From Ciceribacter sichuanensis (GTDB lineage: Bacteria; Pseudomonadota; Alphaproteobacteria; Rhizobiales; Rhizobiaceae), in contig NZ_JAMXLX010000003.1 of NCBI RefSeq assembly GCF_024055605.1, forward strand, positions 186,001 to 250,000: a DNA stretch of 64,000 nucleotides, in the 5' to 3' direction. Positions 9,542 through 18,899 of the stretch are shown piece after piece; the first letter of the stretch is position 1, and the number at the start of each line of letters is the position of its first letter. The position numbers and the translations under genes are program-made. The notes beneath the pieces were generated by a model. It saw only the letters and a list, made by a program, of their open reading frames with translations, made no database searches and was not told where the DNA came from.

Positions 9542-10291
9542 TCATTTGACGGCGGCGTTGCCGCCATCGGCATAAAGTGCTGAGCCCGCGACGAAGCTCG
9601 ACAGCGGGCTTGCGAGGAAAAGCGCTGCCTGGGCGATCTCTTCCGGCCTTGCGATCCGTTTCAGCGCATGCAGGCCTGCGGCCCACTCTTTCTGCGCCTG
9701 ATCTCCGGCCATGGCCGTGTCCGTACCGCCGGGCAGAAGCGCGTTGGCGCGAATGTTCCGGCTTCCATAGTCCGCGGTGATCCCCTTTACCAGACCCATG
9801 ATTCCCGCTTTCGCGGCGGCATAGGCTGCCATTCCGGGCAGGCCGACGCTTGTTCCGACGAAGCTCGAAACGAAGACGAGGGCGCCCGCGCCGCTTTCCA
9901 GCATGGCCGGGATCTGGTGGCGGGCGCCGAGAAAGGCCGATGTCAGGTTGGTGGTGAGCGTGTCCTGCCATTCCTGCGGGGCGATTTCCGCAAGCGGCCT
10001 GATCGGGCCGACCGTTCCGGCGTTGTTGATCGCGACATCCAGCCTGCCGAACCGGTTTATGGCCGCGGAGACGAGTTCCGCGTGGGTTTCGTCCAGGCTG
10101 GCGTCGCCTGCGACGGCAAGGGCCTTTCCGCCTTTCCGCCTGATAACATCGGCGACATCCTCCAGGGCCTTGCTGCCCCGGGCATTCAGGATGACGGATG
10201 CGCCTTCGGCGGCAAGCAGCATGGCCGTGGCACGACCGATGCCCGACGATGCACCGGTAATGATCGCGACTTTGTTTTTCACAACTGACAT
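9542..10291 (-). CDS. SDR family NAD(P)-dependent oxidoreductase
   Basis: Classical short-chain dehydrogenase of 249 residues. The cofactor motif is TGASSGIG near residue 12, the structural motif is NNAG near residue 88, the catalytic Ser lies in 'VFVSSFVG', and the YxxxK pair is in 'AAYAAAKAGIMGLV'. The C-terminal part 'RIARPEEIAQAALFLASP' is typical of FabG-like SDRs. A strong Shine-Dalgarno, AAGGAGG, sits five bases before the ATG. It is transcribed convergently with the DUF1737 gene. Substrate unknown; a housekeeping FabG is unlikely because it is not in a fatty-acid locus. Confidence 0.88.
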   Translation of the reverse strand: MSVVKNKVAIITGASSGIGRATAMLLAAEGASVILNARGSKALEDVADVIRRKGGKALAVAGDASLDETHAELVSAAINRFGRLDVAINNAGTVGPIRPLAEIAPQEWQDTLTTNLTSAFLGARHQIPAMLESGAGALVFVSSFVGTSVGLPGMAAYAAAKAGIMGLVKGITADYGSRNIRANALLPGGTDTAMAGDQAQKEWAAGLHALKRIARPEEIAQAALFLASPLSSFVAGSALYADGGNAAVK

Positions 10292-10411
10292 TGAAACCTC
10301 CTTGAAATGGAGGCTGAGGGATAGGAGGACGAAAATACGCCCGCCACCCGTTTCCTGCTTCGGTTCGGGTGTGCGTCGGAAATGACGGTGTTCTAAACCT
10401 TGTTTTGGGCC

Positions 10412-10852
10412 TTACCGGTTTGTGGAGGCGTCTTCGGCGCTTTCCTCGATGCGCTCCATGTCGTCATCGGAAAGGCCAAAATGATGGCCGATCTCATGGA
10501 TCAGCACATGGGTGATGATGTCGCCGAGCGTTTCTTCGTTTTCTGCCCAGTAATCGAGGATTGACCGGCGATAGAGCGTGATACGGTTCGGCATTTCGCC
10601 TGTGTCCATGGTGAAACGCTCGGAAATTCCACGGCCTTCGAACAGGCCGAGCAAATCGAAGGGCGTTTCGAGCGCCATGTCTTCGAAGATCTCGTCGGTC
10701 GGAAAATCGGCGATCTCGATGATCAGGTTTCCGGTCAGCGCACGGAATTCCTCCGGCAGATGGCCATAGGCCTCAATGGCCAACGATTCGAACGTGCTGA
10801 TCGTCGGCGCATGGCGTTCATGCCAATCTTCGGTCTGGTCAATGCGGGCCAT
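10412..10852 (-). CDS. Metallopeptidase family (zincin-like) protein
   Basis: A 146-residue protein with the extended zinc motif HEIGHHFG (HEXXHxxG) followed by 'LSDDDMERIE'. It matches the small minimal-zincin family formerly called DUF1025, which is common in alphaproteobacteria. Proteolytic activity has not been shown for most members. The N-terminal half is acidic ('DFPTDEIFEDMALETPFDLL'). AAGGAG lies five bases before the ATG at 10852. It is divergent from the SOS cassette, and their shared upstream region holds the LexA box. Confidence 0.8.
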   Translation of the reverse strand: MARIDQTEDWHERHAPTISTFESLAIEAYGHLPEEFRALTGNLIIEIADFPTDEIFEDMALETPFDLLGLFEGRGISERFTMDTGEMPNRITLYRRSILDYWAENEETLGDIITHVLIHEIGHHFGLSDDDMERIEESAEDASTNR

Positions 10853-10975
10853 CTGAGCTCCTTGTTGAGCCCATCATATAGGGTTTTTGCCACCGCTTTT
10901 CGAGTGGGAATCCGGTCAAGGAATAAATTCACAGAAAATGTGGTTGACTCTTCGCAAAAGCTCTGGAATCCATAA

Positions 10976-10990
10976 GAACATATAGAGAAC
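10976..10990 (+). promoter_or_regulatory. LexA (SOS) box upstream of imuA-imuB-dnaE2
   Basis: The sequence reads GAAC at 10976-10979, seven bases, then GAAC at 10987-10990. GAAC-N7-GAAC (GTTC-N7-GTTC on the other strand) is the known alphaproteobacterial LexA target. It lies 21 bases before the imuA ATG, where a bound repressor would block transcription. The genes downstream are the standard SOS-induced translesion set, which supports the call. Confidence 0.85.
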
Positions 10991-11011
10991 AAATTAACGG
11001 GAGAGAACGTC

Positions 11012-11923
11012 ATGGGCGGGAACGCTCTGGCGCAGGAGAAGCTTTTCGCCCTGCGCAAGGCGATTGCGAAGATCGAGGGCAAGCCGGCGGCCGAGGGGCT
11101 TTCGCCGGCGGGCGGCGATGCCGTTGTCCCGGTTTCCGACGCATCCGGCGCAAGTGCGAACGATCTTGGACGGCTCCTGCCTGAAGGTTTTCCGGTCGGG
11201 GCGATGATCGAGGTGCGCGGTGCGGCGATGCGGGATGCGACGTCCGTCAGCGGCTTCGGTCTCGGGCTCTGCCTGTCGTGCCGGCCTGATCGGTCAGGCA
11301 AACGGATCCTGTGGATCGGCGAACGGTCCGTCGCCCGGGAGGCGGGCCTGCCTTACGCGTCGGGCCTTGTCGATTACGGCTTCCGGCCGGGCGAATTGCT
11401 GCATGCCATGCCGAGGAAGCTCGAGGATGCGCTGTGGCTGGCGGATGCAGCACTTTCCTGCAGCGCCTTTTCCGCCGTGATGCTGGAGGTTCAGGGCAAT
11501 CCACGCGGCTTCGGTCTGACCGAGAGCCGGCGCCTCAGTCTGAAGGCGAAGGCCGGCGGCGGCTTCCTGCTTCTCCTGCGGCAGTCGGGGGAGGAAGAGG
11601 CGAGCAGCGCTTCCCTTCGTCTGCGTATCGAACCCGCGCCGGCAGCGGCGCGGTTCCTGGCCGGCGGGTCGATGCTTGGCGGCAGCATCGGCAACCCCGT
11701 CTTTCACCTTGTTCCGGAAAAGAGCCGACTTGCGGCTCCCGCCGGACTGACCCTGGAGTGGAACCCCCATGACCGTCTGTTTTCCCCCGCAGCTTCCCCC
11801 TCTTCCGGCAGGGCACGCCCCTTCCGCCCGGCGCATCCTGGCGCTCTGGTTTCCCCGGCTTTCGACCGACAGGCTGGCGCGACGGCGCTGGGGGATGTCG
11901 TGGCGTTCGAAAGGGCGTCCTGA
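11012..11923 (+). CDS. imuA: ImuA, RecA-like accessory protein of the SOS mutasome
   Basis: First gene of the damage-inducible mutagenesis cassette. ImuA is a RecA/SulA-like protein that works with ImuB and DnaE2 in translesion synthesis. At 303 residues it shows the family core: 'LLPEGFPVGAMIEVRGAAM', 'ILWIGERSVAREAGLPYASG', 'DYGFRPGELLHAMPRKLEDAL' and 'RRLSLKAKAGGGFLLLLRQS'. No clear Walker A motif is present. GGGAGAG lies about seven bases before the ATG. The last 155 bases overlap imuB in another frame. Expression should be LexA-controlled through the box at 10976. Confidence 0.88.
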   Translation: MGGNALAQEKLFALRKAIAKIEGKPAAEGLSPAGGDAVVPVSDASGASANDLGRLLPEGFPVGAMIEVRGAAMRDATSVSGFGLGLCLSCRPDRSGKRILWIGERSVAREAGLPYASGLVDYGFRPGELLHAMPRKLEDALWLADAALSCSAFSAVMLEVQGNPRGFGLTESRRLSLKAKAGGGFLLLLRQSGEEEASSASLRLRIEPAPAAARFLAGGSMLGGSIGNPVFHLVPEKSRLAAPAGLTLEWNPHDRLFSPAASPSSGRARPFRPAHPGALVSPAFDRQAGATALGDVVAFERAS

Positions 11924-13370
11924 ACATCCGCCTGTTGTCTGCGCCGGCCGGGTGCAGAACAGCATGCGGCTGACGGCGCTCGACGAGGCGGCCGAGGCGA
12001 TCGGTCTGAGGACCGGGCAGGGCCTTGCGGAAGCACGGGCAATCTGCCCCACGCTCGATGTCGCCGAGGCCGATCAGCATTCGGACCGGCAGTTTCTCGA
12101 GGCGATCGCCGACTGGTGCGACCGCTACACGCCGCTGGTGGCGATCGACGGGGTCGATGGGCTACTTCTCGACATTACCGGTTGCGCGCACCTCTTTGGT
12201 GGAGAGCAGGGCCTGATCGGTGATATTCTGGGGCGTCTCCTCCAGCTTGGCCTTGAGGTGCGGGGGGCGATTTCCTCGACCCCCGGCCTCTCCTGGGCGG
12301 CGGCGCGGTTTTCGGACAGGCAGGTGATTGCCGATGAAGCGATGGTCGGGATCCTTTCTGCCTTTCCGATGCGGGCGCTGCGCATCGATACGGATATGTC
12401 GCTGGCGCTTGCCCGGGTGGGCCTCAAGCAGGTGGGCGATTTGCTCGCCGCGCCGCGCGGACCACTGACGCGGCGCTTCGGGCCGGAGCTTCTGCTCAGG
12501 CTCGACCAGGCGCTCGGGCGGGAGGGAGAGCCGATCGTGCCGCGTCGGCCGGTTGCCCTTCTTTCGGTCGAGCGGCGTCTTGCCGAACCGGTTCGCGACG
12601 AGGAAGCGATCCCCGATCTCGTCGGGCGACTGGCGACAGGCTTGAGATCCGGGCTGGAGGCGCGCGGCGAAGGCGGGCGGCTGTTCGAACTCCTGCTCTT
12701 CAGGGTGGACGGGCGCGTTTTCCGCATCGAAATCGGCGCGGCAAGCCCCTTGCGCGATGCCGCGAGGATCAAGGCCCTGTTCAACGAGCGCATGACCGTG
12801 CTGCATGACGACCTAGATGCCGGTTTCGGTTTCGAGATCCTCAGGCTCAACGTGCTGCAGTCGGAACCTCTCGACCAGAAACAGGTGGCGTTTGGTGCTC
12901 GCTCCTCCGATGCGGACCAGTCTCTCGATTTCATCGACCGGGTGGCCGCGCGTTTCGGGCGGGATTTTCTCAGGCAGCCCGTGCTCCATGCCAGCCATTG
13001 GCCGGAGCGGGCTTCCGGTCTTGCGCCGCTTGTCGACGCCACGCCGGCAGCGGTGAAGGTTGCGCCGCCGGTGCGCAATGAGCGGCCGATGCGGCTCCTT
13101 GCTCATCCCGAGCCGGTTCAGGTTATGGCGGCGGTGCCGGATGGTCCGCCGGCGAGCTTTCGCTGGCGCCGCGCCTTGCACCGGGTCGTGCGGGCCGAAG
13201 GGCCGGAGCGGTTGAGCGCGGAGTGGTGGATCGATGGCGAGGATGCGTCCCCACGGGATTATTTCCGCATCGAGGACAGTGCCGGCCATCGTTTCTGGCT
13301 TTACCGTCAGGGACTGTACGAACGCGGTGCCACCGATCCCGACTGGTTCATGCAGGGGCTCTTCGCATGA
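11769..13370 (+). CDS. imuB: ImuB, Y-family polymerase-like mutasome hub
   Basis: DNA polymerase Y-family homologue without polymerase activity, which links DnaE2 to the beta clamp in the ImuABC mutasome. The first strand reads [16 protein letters not shown], lacking the catalytic aspartate that starts Y-family enzymes. The second acidic motif region reads '[20 protein letters not shown]', as in other ImuB proteins. Finger and little-finger regions follow, and a C-terminal tail ends in a DUF6504-like segment ('[20 protein letters not shown]'). Length is 533 residues. The start at 11769 lies well inside imuA; even a later start would leave about 95 bases of overlap. The stop overlaps dnaE2 as ATGA. 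Confidence 0.9.
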   Translation: MTVCFPPQLPPLPAGHAPSARRILALWFPRLSTDRLARRRWGMSWRSKGRPEHPPVVCAGRVQNSMRLTALDEAAEAIGLRTGQGLAEARAICPTLDVAEADQHSDRQFLEAIADWCDRYTPLVAIDGVDGLLLDITGCAHLFGGEQGLIGDILGRLLQLGLEVRGAISSTPGLSWAAARFSDRQVIADEAMVGILSAFPMRALRIDTDMSLALARVGLKQVGDLLAAPRGPLTRRFGPELLLRLDQALGREGEPIVPRRPVALLSVERRLAEPVRDEEAIPDLVGRLATGLRSGLEARGEGGRLFELLLFRVDGRVFRIEIGAASPLRDAARIKALFNERMTVLHDDLDAGFGFEILRLNVLQSEPLDQKQVAFGARSSDADQSLDFIDRVAARFGRDFLRQPVLHASHWPERASGLAPLVDATPAAVKVAPPVRNERPMRLLAHPEPVQVMAAVPDGPPASFRWRRALHRVVRAEGPERLSAEWWIDGEDASPRDYFRIEDSAGHRFWLYRQGLYERGATDPDWFMQGLFA

Positions 13371-16300
13371 GCACGCCTGTTTTCTTCGAGATAGGGGCAA
13401 GGAGCAACTTCTCATTTCTCGAGGGAGCCGCTCACCCTGAGGAAATGGTGGCGGCAGCGGCCGAACTCGGCATTGCGGGGCTCGGACTTGCCGATCGCAA
13501 CACGGTGGCGGGCGTGGTGCGCATGCATGCCGCGGCGAGAGTCACAGGCTACGCCATCAGGCCCGGCGCCCGGCTGGTCTTTGCCGATGGCACGCCGGAG
13601 CTTCTGGCCTATCCGATGAACCGGCGCGGCTGGGGGCATCTCTGCCGGATGCTGAGCGCGGGAAACCTGCGGTCGGAGAAGGGCGTGTGCACGCTGTATG
13701 AAGCCGATCTTCTCGAATGGTCCGAAGATCTCATGTTTGCGGCCATGGCGCCGGCATTTGCCGATCCTGAGCAGGCAGAAGCGTTTTCCGGACAACTTGC
13801 GGACCTTGCAGAACATCTGAGAGACCGGCTCTATCTTGTGCTCGTACCCCGCTATGACGGTCTCGACCGGCTGACGTTCGCGCAACTGTTCGAGATTGGC
13901 GAAAGGCTTTCGATCCCGCTGATCGCCAGCAACGAACCCGGCTATCATGTGCCTGAACGCAAGCCGCTCGCCGATGTGGTCGTCGCCATTCGCGAGCATG
14001 TGACGCTGGCCGAGGCGGGTTTCCATCTCGCCGCCAATGCCGAGCGACATCTGAAGCCGCCGGCGGAAATGGTGCGTCTTTTCCATCTCTATCCTGAGGC
14101 GATCACGGCCACGGCCGACTTTTTCGGCCGGCTGCAGTTTTCCCTCGACGAACTCAGCCATCAATATCCCGACGAAACGGTCGATGGCGAGCCGGTGGAC
14201 AAGGCCCTGCGCCGGCTGACCTACGAGGGGGCCGCCCGGCGCTTCCCGGATGGCGTTCCGCCCAAGGTCGCAGGCCTCCTCGAATACGAACTGAACCTGA
14301 TCGCGGACAAGCGTTACGAACCCTACTTCCTGACGGTCCATCGCATCATCACCTATGCCCGCAGCCAGGATATTCTCTGCCAGGGACGCGGCTCGGCCGC
14401 CAATTCCGCCGTGTGCTACTGCCTCAGCATCACCGAGGTGGATCCGTCGGAGACGACGCTGCTTTTCGACCGCTTCATCTCGACCGAGCGCGAGGAGCCG
14501 CCGGATATCGATGTCGACTTCGAGCATGCCCGGCGCGAGGAGGTGATCCAGTTCATCTACAAGGCATATGGAAAGGAGCATGCGGCGCTGACGGCGGCGG
14601 TCATCAGCTACCGGGCGCGTTCGGCGGGGCGCGAGACGGCCAAGGTCTTCGGCCTTTCGGAAGATGTGCAGTCGGCGCTTGCGGGGTCGATATGGGGCTG
14701 GTCAACGTCCGAGCTTTCGGAGCGCGAGGCGCGGGCAGCGGGGCTCGAACTCACCAATCCGACGACGCTGAGCGTGCTCCGTTATGCTTCGGCTCTGCTG
14801 GGTTTCCCCCGGCATCTTTCCCAGCATGTCGGCGGCTTCGTCATTACCCGGGACAGGCTCGATGAAGTGGTGCCGATCATGAACACCGCCGATGGCCGCT
14901 ACATGGTGGAGTGGAACAAGGACGACCTCGATACGCTGAAGATCCTCAAGGTCGATGTTCTCGCCCTTGGCATGCTCACCTGCCTCGCCAAGGCGATGAA
15001 GCTGCTCGCCCATCATTACGGACGCGAGGAGACGCTTGCCACTCTCTTCCATGATCATCAGAACGACGTCTACGACATGATCTGCCGGGCCGATACCCTG
15101 GGCGTCTTCCAGATCGAGAGCCGAGCGCAGATGAGCATGCTGCCGCGGCTAAGGCCCCGAAAGTTTTACGATCTGGTGATCGAGGTGGCGATCGTCCGGC
15201 CGGGGCCAATCCAGGGCAAGATGGTCCACCCCTATCTGAAAAACCGTGAAAATGAGCGGTTAGGCCGGGAGGTCACATATCCGAAACCCGAGCTGAAGAC
15301 CGTTCTGGAACGGACGCTGGGGGTGCCGCTCTTTCAGGAACAGGCCATGCAGATCGCGATCACTGCCGCCGGTTTCACCCCGGCCGAAGCAGATCGGTTG
15401 CGGCGCGCCATGGCGACGTTCCGCCGAACGGGGCAGGTCGCCGATTTCAGGCAGCGTTTCGTCGATGGCATGATCGCCAAGGGTTATGAACGGGACTTTG
15501 CTGGCCAATGCTTCAGCCAGATCGAGGGCTTCGGCGAATATGGCTTTCCCGAAAGCCACGCGGCCTCCTTTGCGCTGCTGGTCTATGCCTCGGCGTGGAT
15601 GAAGGCCTTCTATCCGGATGTTTTCTGTGCGGCGATGCTCAATTCCCAGCCGATGGGGTTCTATGCGCCGGCCCAGCTCATACGCGATGCGCGCGAGCAC
15701 GGGGTGGATGTCCGGCCGGTCGATGTGAATTTCTCAGGCTGGGATGCCGGACTGGAGGAGAATGGCTTCGCCGCAACGCGTGTCGCGCCGCGGCACGCGT
15801 CGATGCATGGGGTCATTCGCAGCACGAGGGCGGTGCGGCTGGGGTTCCGTCTGGCCAAGGGGCTTTCCGAGGCGGATATGGAACGGCTCGTCCAGCGGCG
15901 AGGAGGTGGTTATGTTTCTGTCAGGGATCTCTGGCTGAAGACCGGCCTGTCGCGGTCGACGATCGAATTGCTTGCCGATGCCGATGCCTTCGCCTCCATG
16001 GGGCTAGGCCGGCGGGATGCGCTCTGGGCGGCGCGCGCGCTGGACAAGGAGACGGTGGTCGAAAACCTGCCTCTCTTCGAAAAGGCCGCCGATTGCGAAC
16101 TGCAGGCGGAGGAGCGGATGTCGTTGCGGCCGATGCCGGCGAGTGAGGCGGTCATTCAGGACTACCGGGTGCTTGCCCTTTCGCTGAAGGCCCATCCGCT
16201 TTCCTTCCTGCGTGCCGATCTTGCAGCGAGCGGTATCGTCCGGTCTGCCAAACTGGAAGATATTGCTCCCGGCCACTTCGTGAAGGTCGCCGGCCTCGTT

Positions 16301-16705
16301 CTGGTGCGCCAGAGACCCGGCTCGGCCAAGGGTGTCATCTTTATGACCATCGAGGACGAAACCGGTGTTGCCAATATCATCGTCTGGAAGAAGACCTTCG
16401 AGCGTTACCGCCCGGTCGTGATGGGCTCACGGCTGGTGACGGTCCATGGCCGGCTGCAGAAGGCAAGTGGCGTCATCCACATCGTGGCCGAAAGGATCGT
16501 GGATTCGACGGAAAAGCTCGGCTTGCTGAAGGAAGATGCCAACCGCCCCGGCGCTCCCGACAATGCCCGTCTGATGCCCCGACCGCAGAACCGGTCGTCC
16601 CGACAGCCGGCGCAAACAGGTGCGGATGCCGATCTGCCGGGGCTTTTACCGGCCGCGCGCAACGATGTTTCCGGTGTCATGCCGAAGGGGCGCAATTTTC
16701 ACTAG
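13367..16705 (+). CDS. dnaE2: Error-prone DNA polymerase III alpha subunit DnaE2 (ImuC)
   Basis: C-family polymerase that carries out mutagenic translesion synthesis in the SOS response. The protein is 1112 residues, normal for DnaE2. A PHP domain fills the N-terminus ('[20 protein letters not shown]'), the polymerase active site is PDIDVDF at residues 379-385, and an OB-fold lies near the C-terminus ('[19 protein letters not shown]'). The ATG at 13367 overlaps the imuB stop; the frame is open 48 codons further upstream, but inside imuB. It is the third gene of the LexA-controlled operon. No hairpin terminator is obvious after the stop. Confidence 0.95.
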   Translation: MSTPVFFEIGARSNFSFLEGAAHPEEMVAAAAELGIAGLGLADRNTVAGVVRMHAAARVTGYAIRPGARLVFADGTPELLAYPMNRRGWGHLCRMLSAGNLRSEKGVCTLYEADLLEWSEDLMFAAMAPAFADPEQAEAFSGQLADLAEHLRDRLYLVLVPRYDGLDRLTFAQLFEIGERLSIPLIASNEPGYHVPERKPLADVVVAIREHVTLAEAGFHLAANAERHLKPPAEMVRLFHLYPEAITATADFFGRLQFSLDELSHQYPDETVDGEPVDKALRRLTYEGAARRFPDGVPPKVAGLLEYELNLIADKRYEPYFLTVHRIITYARSQDILCQGRGSAANSAVCYCLSITEVDPSETTLLFDRFISTEREEPPDIDVDFEHARREEVIQFIYKAYGKEHAALTAAVISYRARSAGRETAKVFGLSEDVQSALAGSIWGWSTSELSEREARAAGLELTNPTTLSVLRYASALLGFPRHLSQHVGGFVITRDRLDEVVPIMNTADGRYMVEWNKDDLDTLKILKVDVLALGMLTCLAKAMKLLAHHYGREETLATLFHDHQNDVYDMICRADTLGVFQIESRAQMSMLPRLRPRKFYDLVIEVAIVRPGPIQGKMVHPYLKNRENERLGREVTYPKPELKTVLERTLGVPLFQEQAMQIAITAAGFTPAEADRLRRAMATFRRTGQVADFRQRFVDGMIAKGYERDFAGQCFSQIEGFGEYGFPESHAASFALLVYASAWMKAFYPDVFCAAMLNSQPMGFYAPAQLIRDAREHGVDVRPVDVNFSGWDAGLEENGFAATRVAPRHASMHGVIRSTRAVRLGFRLAKGLSEADMERLVQRRGGGYVSVRDLWLKTGLSRSTIELLADADAFASMGLGRRDALWAARALDKETVVENLPLFEKAADCELQAEERMSLRPMPASEAVIQDYRVLALSLKAHPLSFLRADLAASGIVRSAKLEDIAPGHFVKVAGLVLVRQRPGSAKGVIFMTIEDETGVANIIVWKKTFERYRPVVMGSRLVTVHGRLQKASGVIHIVAERIVDSTEKLGLLKEDANRPGAPDNARLMPRPQNRSSRQPAQTGADADLPGLLPAARNDVSGVMPKGRNFH

Positions 16706-16777
16706 GCCGTAAACTCATAAAATCGTTTTGCGTTTTTGCTGCGCCGTCATTCAAGGCTTCCGAATAAGGAAGCCACG

Positions 16778-16957
16778 ATGACGCGTCGCCGCTACGAAGC
16801 TGATAGGGCTGTCTTTGCCCTCAGCGTCCGGCTCGGCCAGCCGGTCGTGCTATTGGGTGCTAGCCGTCATGGAACCTATGGAAGAAATGACATTGTTCGC
16901 TTTCTCCGGGGTGTCCATCCTTCACAGATGCCCTGGCGCCGAATTGATCTTCACTAA
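16778..16957 (+). CDS. Possible small protein, 59 residues, unrecognised
   Basis: A short open frame from ATG 16778 to TAA 16957, preceded by AAGGAAG with a five-base gap, which is an ideal ribosome-binding site. The product starts MTRRRYEADRAV, has a hydrophobic middle ('LGQPVVLLGAS') and a basic end. I recognise no domain. It occupies part of the 400-base stretch between dnaE2 and tRNA-Ser, in which I see nothing else. The good Shine-Dalgarno is the main support; chance is a real alternative. Confidence 0.3.
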   Translation: MTRRRYEADRAVFALSVRLGQPVVLLGASRHGTYGRNDIVRFLRGVHPSQMPWRRIDLH

Positions 16958-17109
16958 CGGATGCGGCGGGTTCTCCCGCCGCCTTCTCAATCGAAGCTCA
17001 ATAGCGAGGAAGCGCCTCAAGTGTGGCCCTGGCCAGTTTCGGCATAGGCAACTGAAATCAAGAGAATTCAGCAGATCTCGGGAAAGCCTTAGACCCCAAG
17101 GGTCGATAA

Positions 17110-17199
17110 TGGCGGAGAGGGTGGGATTCGAACCCACGATACGGTTGCCCGTATGCCGCATTTCGAGTGCGGTGCTTTCGACCACTCAGCCACCTCTCC
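17110..17199 (-). tRNA. tRNA-Ser (anticodon CGA)
   Basis: On the minus strand a 90-base gene including an encoded CCA folds as a class II tRNA. The acceptor stem pairs GGAGAGG with CCTCTCC. The anticodon stem pairs CCGCA with TGCGG around the loop CTCGAAA, giving anticodon CGA (reads UCG, serine). A long variable arm (CATACGGGCAACCGTAT) and the T-arm GGGTTCGAATCCC follow. The discriminator base is G, as in tRNA-Ser. Confidence 0.95.
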
Positions 17200-17237
17200 G
17201 CTTGAGCATGATGACGCGTTGGTCAGCGCGGGGTGTC

Positions 17238-17266
17238 TCTTAGCGGGAGTTTCGAAGGCTGGCAAG
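17238..17266 (-). promoter_or_regulatory. Candidate sigma-70 promoter for tRNA-Ser
   Basis: On the minus strand CTTGCC (17266-17261) is followed after exactly 17 bases by CTAAGA (17243-17238). This fits the rhizobial housekeeping pattern CTTGAC-N17-CTATAT with one mismatch in the first box and three in the second. It would start transcription about 30 bases before the mature tRNA. Confidence 0.4.
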
Positions 17267-17297
17267 CGCGAATATCGCGTTACCATAAGCTTTTATC

Positions 17298-17326
17298 TTG
17301 ACAGTTTTTTGCGTCTCACGTATGCG
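17298..17326 (+). promoter_or_regulatory. Candidate sigma-70 promoter for rplU-rpmA
   Basis: TTGACA at 17298-17303, a 17-base spacer, then TATGCG at 17321-17326. The -35 box is a perfect consensus. Transcription from here would give a leader of roughly 165 bases before the rplU ATG. The 300 bases between tRNA-Ser and rplU hold this promoter, the tRNA promoter and the leader; I see no gene there. Confidence 0.45.
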
Positions 17327-17500
17327 ACCGGGGAATTAGACATGGGCGTACTGTGTCTCGTTTTTCCCTGCTTCGATGCGGGGCTCCACCGGCGAATGTT
17401 TCGGGTTCGATAGAACCGCTGGCGTCCGCTACACCGACTGACAAAAAGACAGCCGCCCGGCAAGCCGGACAGAGCTGGAACGAACATGAAAGGATAAAAA

Positions 17501-17815
17501 ATGTTCGCAGTCATCAAGACCGGCGGTAAGCAGTACCGCGTCAACACCAACGACGTGCTCTCCATCGAAAAGCTGGAAGCCGAAGCTGGTGCAACCGTAG
17601 AATTCACCGAAGTCCTCGTTGTCGGCGAAGGCGCCGATGCGAAGATCGGCGCGCCTTTCGTCGCCGGTGCTTCCGTCAAGGCTGAAGTCGTCGAGCAGAC
17701 CCGTGGCAAGAAGGTGATCGCATTCAAGAAGCGTCGTCGCCAGAATTCCAAGCGTTCGCGCGGCCATCGCCAGCACCACACCGTGGTGCGCATCACCGAC
17801 ATCGTAGCCGCTTAA
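17501..17815 (+). CDS. rplU: 50S ribosomal protein L21
   Basis: Structural protein of the large ribosomal subunit that contacts 23S rRNA. The product is 104 residues. It begins [20 protein letters not shown] and contains '[20 protein letters not shown]' and '[13 protein letters not shown]', the standard L21 core. AAAGGA sits six bases before the ATG. It is followed 40 bases later by rpmA, the usual pairing. Confidence 0.97.
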   Translation: MFAVIKTGGKQYRVNTNDVLSIEKLEAEAGATVEFTEVLVVGEGADAKIGAPFVAGASVKAEVVEQTRGKKVIAFKKRRRQNSKRSRGHRQHHTVVRITDIVAA

Positions 17816-17855
17816 TCGCGCTCAAACGAGAACTAGGTTTTAAAGGAGAACTCCA

Positions 17856-18128
17856 ATGGCACACAAAAAAGCTGGCGGTTCCTCGCGTAACGGTCGCGAT
17901 TCCGAGTCCAAGCGCCTTGGCGTGAAGAAGTTCGGCGGCGAAGTCGTCGTTGCAGGCAACATCATTCTGCGTCAGCGCGGCACCCAGTGGCATCCGGGCG
18001 CGAACGTCGGCCTTGGCAAGGATCATACGATCTTTGCACTTACCGCCGGCAATGTTGCGTACCGTACGAAGGCCAACGGCCGAGTATACGTGTCCGTAAT
18101 GCCGAAAACGGCAGAAGCAGCGGAATAA
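17856..18128 (+). CDS. rpmA: 50S ribosomal protein L27
   Basis: Large-subunit protein whose flexible N-terminus reaches the peptidyl-transferase centre. It is 90 residues. The N-terminus is [20 protein letters not shown], the unprocessed form typical of proteobacteria without the Firmicutes-type leader peptide. The core '[20 protein letters not shown]' is canonical. AAAGGAGA precedes the ATG. A hairpin terminator lies about 70 bases downstream. Confidence 0.97.
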   Translation: MAHKKAGGSSRNGRDSESKRLGVKKFGGEVVVAGNIILRQRGTQWHPGANVGLGKDHTIFALTAGNVAYRTKANGRVYVSVMPKTAEAAE

Positions 18129-18198
18129 GCCGGTAACGCTCTAAACAGCCGGCGTCTCATCGACCCGGCTGTCCGTATCAGGTTCAGTCAAGAAAACA

Positions 18199-18231
18199 GG
18201 GGAGATGGGGCGCCACCCAACTCCCCTTTTT
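18199..18231 (+). terminator. Rho-independent terminator after rplU-rpmA
   Basis: GGGGAGATGGG (from 18199) can pair with CCCAACTCCCC (ending 18226) with one mismatch around a short GCGCCA-type loop, and is followed by TTTTT at 18227-18231. It separates the ribosomal protein pair from the GNAT genes, although read-through is possible. Confidence 0.7.
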
Positions 18232-18263
18232 CTTTTGTCTTTCAACCAGAAGGAGACTGAACC

Positions 18264-18899
18264 ATGCAGAGTGAATTGTTAAGGGTCGACCAATCCCGGT
18301 CACCCCAGGACCGGTTCAGGCCGGATCGGCAACGGAGCGATTGCCCCGTCTTGTTATCGCAACGGCTCGTCATGCGGGCTCCTCACGAAGAAGACATCGA
18401 CGCCCTTGCCCATCTCGCCAACAACGCCGCAATCGCGACCATGGTGTCGCGCATGCCGCACCCGTATACGATGAAAGACGCCGCCGACTTCGTGCGACGC
18501 ACGAATATCGGCGAGATTGGCAAGTGCGTCTATGCCATCACAAAAGCCGTCAATGGTGAGTTTCTCGGTTGCTGCGGACTGGAGCCGCATTCCAACGACG
18601 ATGAAACGCTCGAAATCGGATACTGGCTCGGCGAGCCCTACTGGAACAAGGGTTATGCCACCGAAGCGGCGCATGCGCTGATCGATATGGCCTTCCGTAC
18701 CCGCGACATCGAGCGGATCGATGCCCGCTGCAGGGTCACCAACATTGCCTCGCGGCGGGTTATCCAGAAGTGTGGCTTCCAGTTCCAGGGCTCGGGCATG
18801 GTCGGCAATCTCGCAACCGGCGGCATGATGCCGGTGGAATGGTATCGGCTCGACCGCAAGACCTGGATGTCGCTCAAGAGCTGGGGGGAGATGAGATGA
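18264..18899 (+). CDS. GNAT family N-acetyltransferase (first of a tandem pair)
   Basis: Acetyl-CoA-dependent N-acetyltransferase of the RimJ/RimL type, 211 residues. The N-terminal strand is 'SQRLVMRAPHEEDIDALAHL'. The acetyl-CoA-binding motif A region is 'IGYWLGEPYWNKGYATEAAH', followed by 'CRVTNIASRRVIQKCGFQFQ'. RimJ/RimL relatives acetylate ribosomal protein N-termini, and the rplU-rpmA neighbourhood is suggestive, but the substrate is unknown. AAGGAG lies eight bases before the ATG. The stop overlaps the next gene as ATGA. Confidence 0.88.
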   Translation: MQSELLRVDQSRSPQDRFRPDRQRSDCPVLLSQRLVMRAPHEEDIDALAHLANNAAIATMVSRMPHPYTMKDAADFVRRTNIGEIGKCVYAITKAVNGEFLGCCGLEPHSNDDETLEIGYWLGEPYWNKGYATEAAHALIDMAFRTRDIERIDARCRVTNIASRRVIQKCGFQFQGSGMVGNLATGGMMPVEWYRLDRKTWMSLKSWGEMR

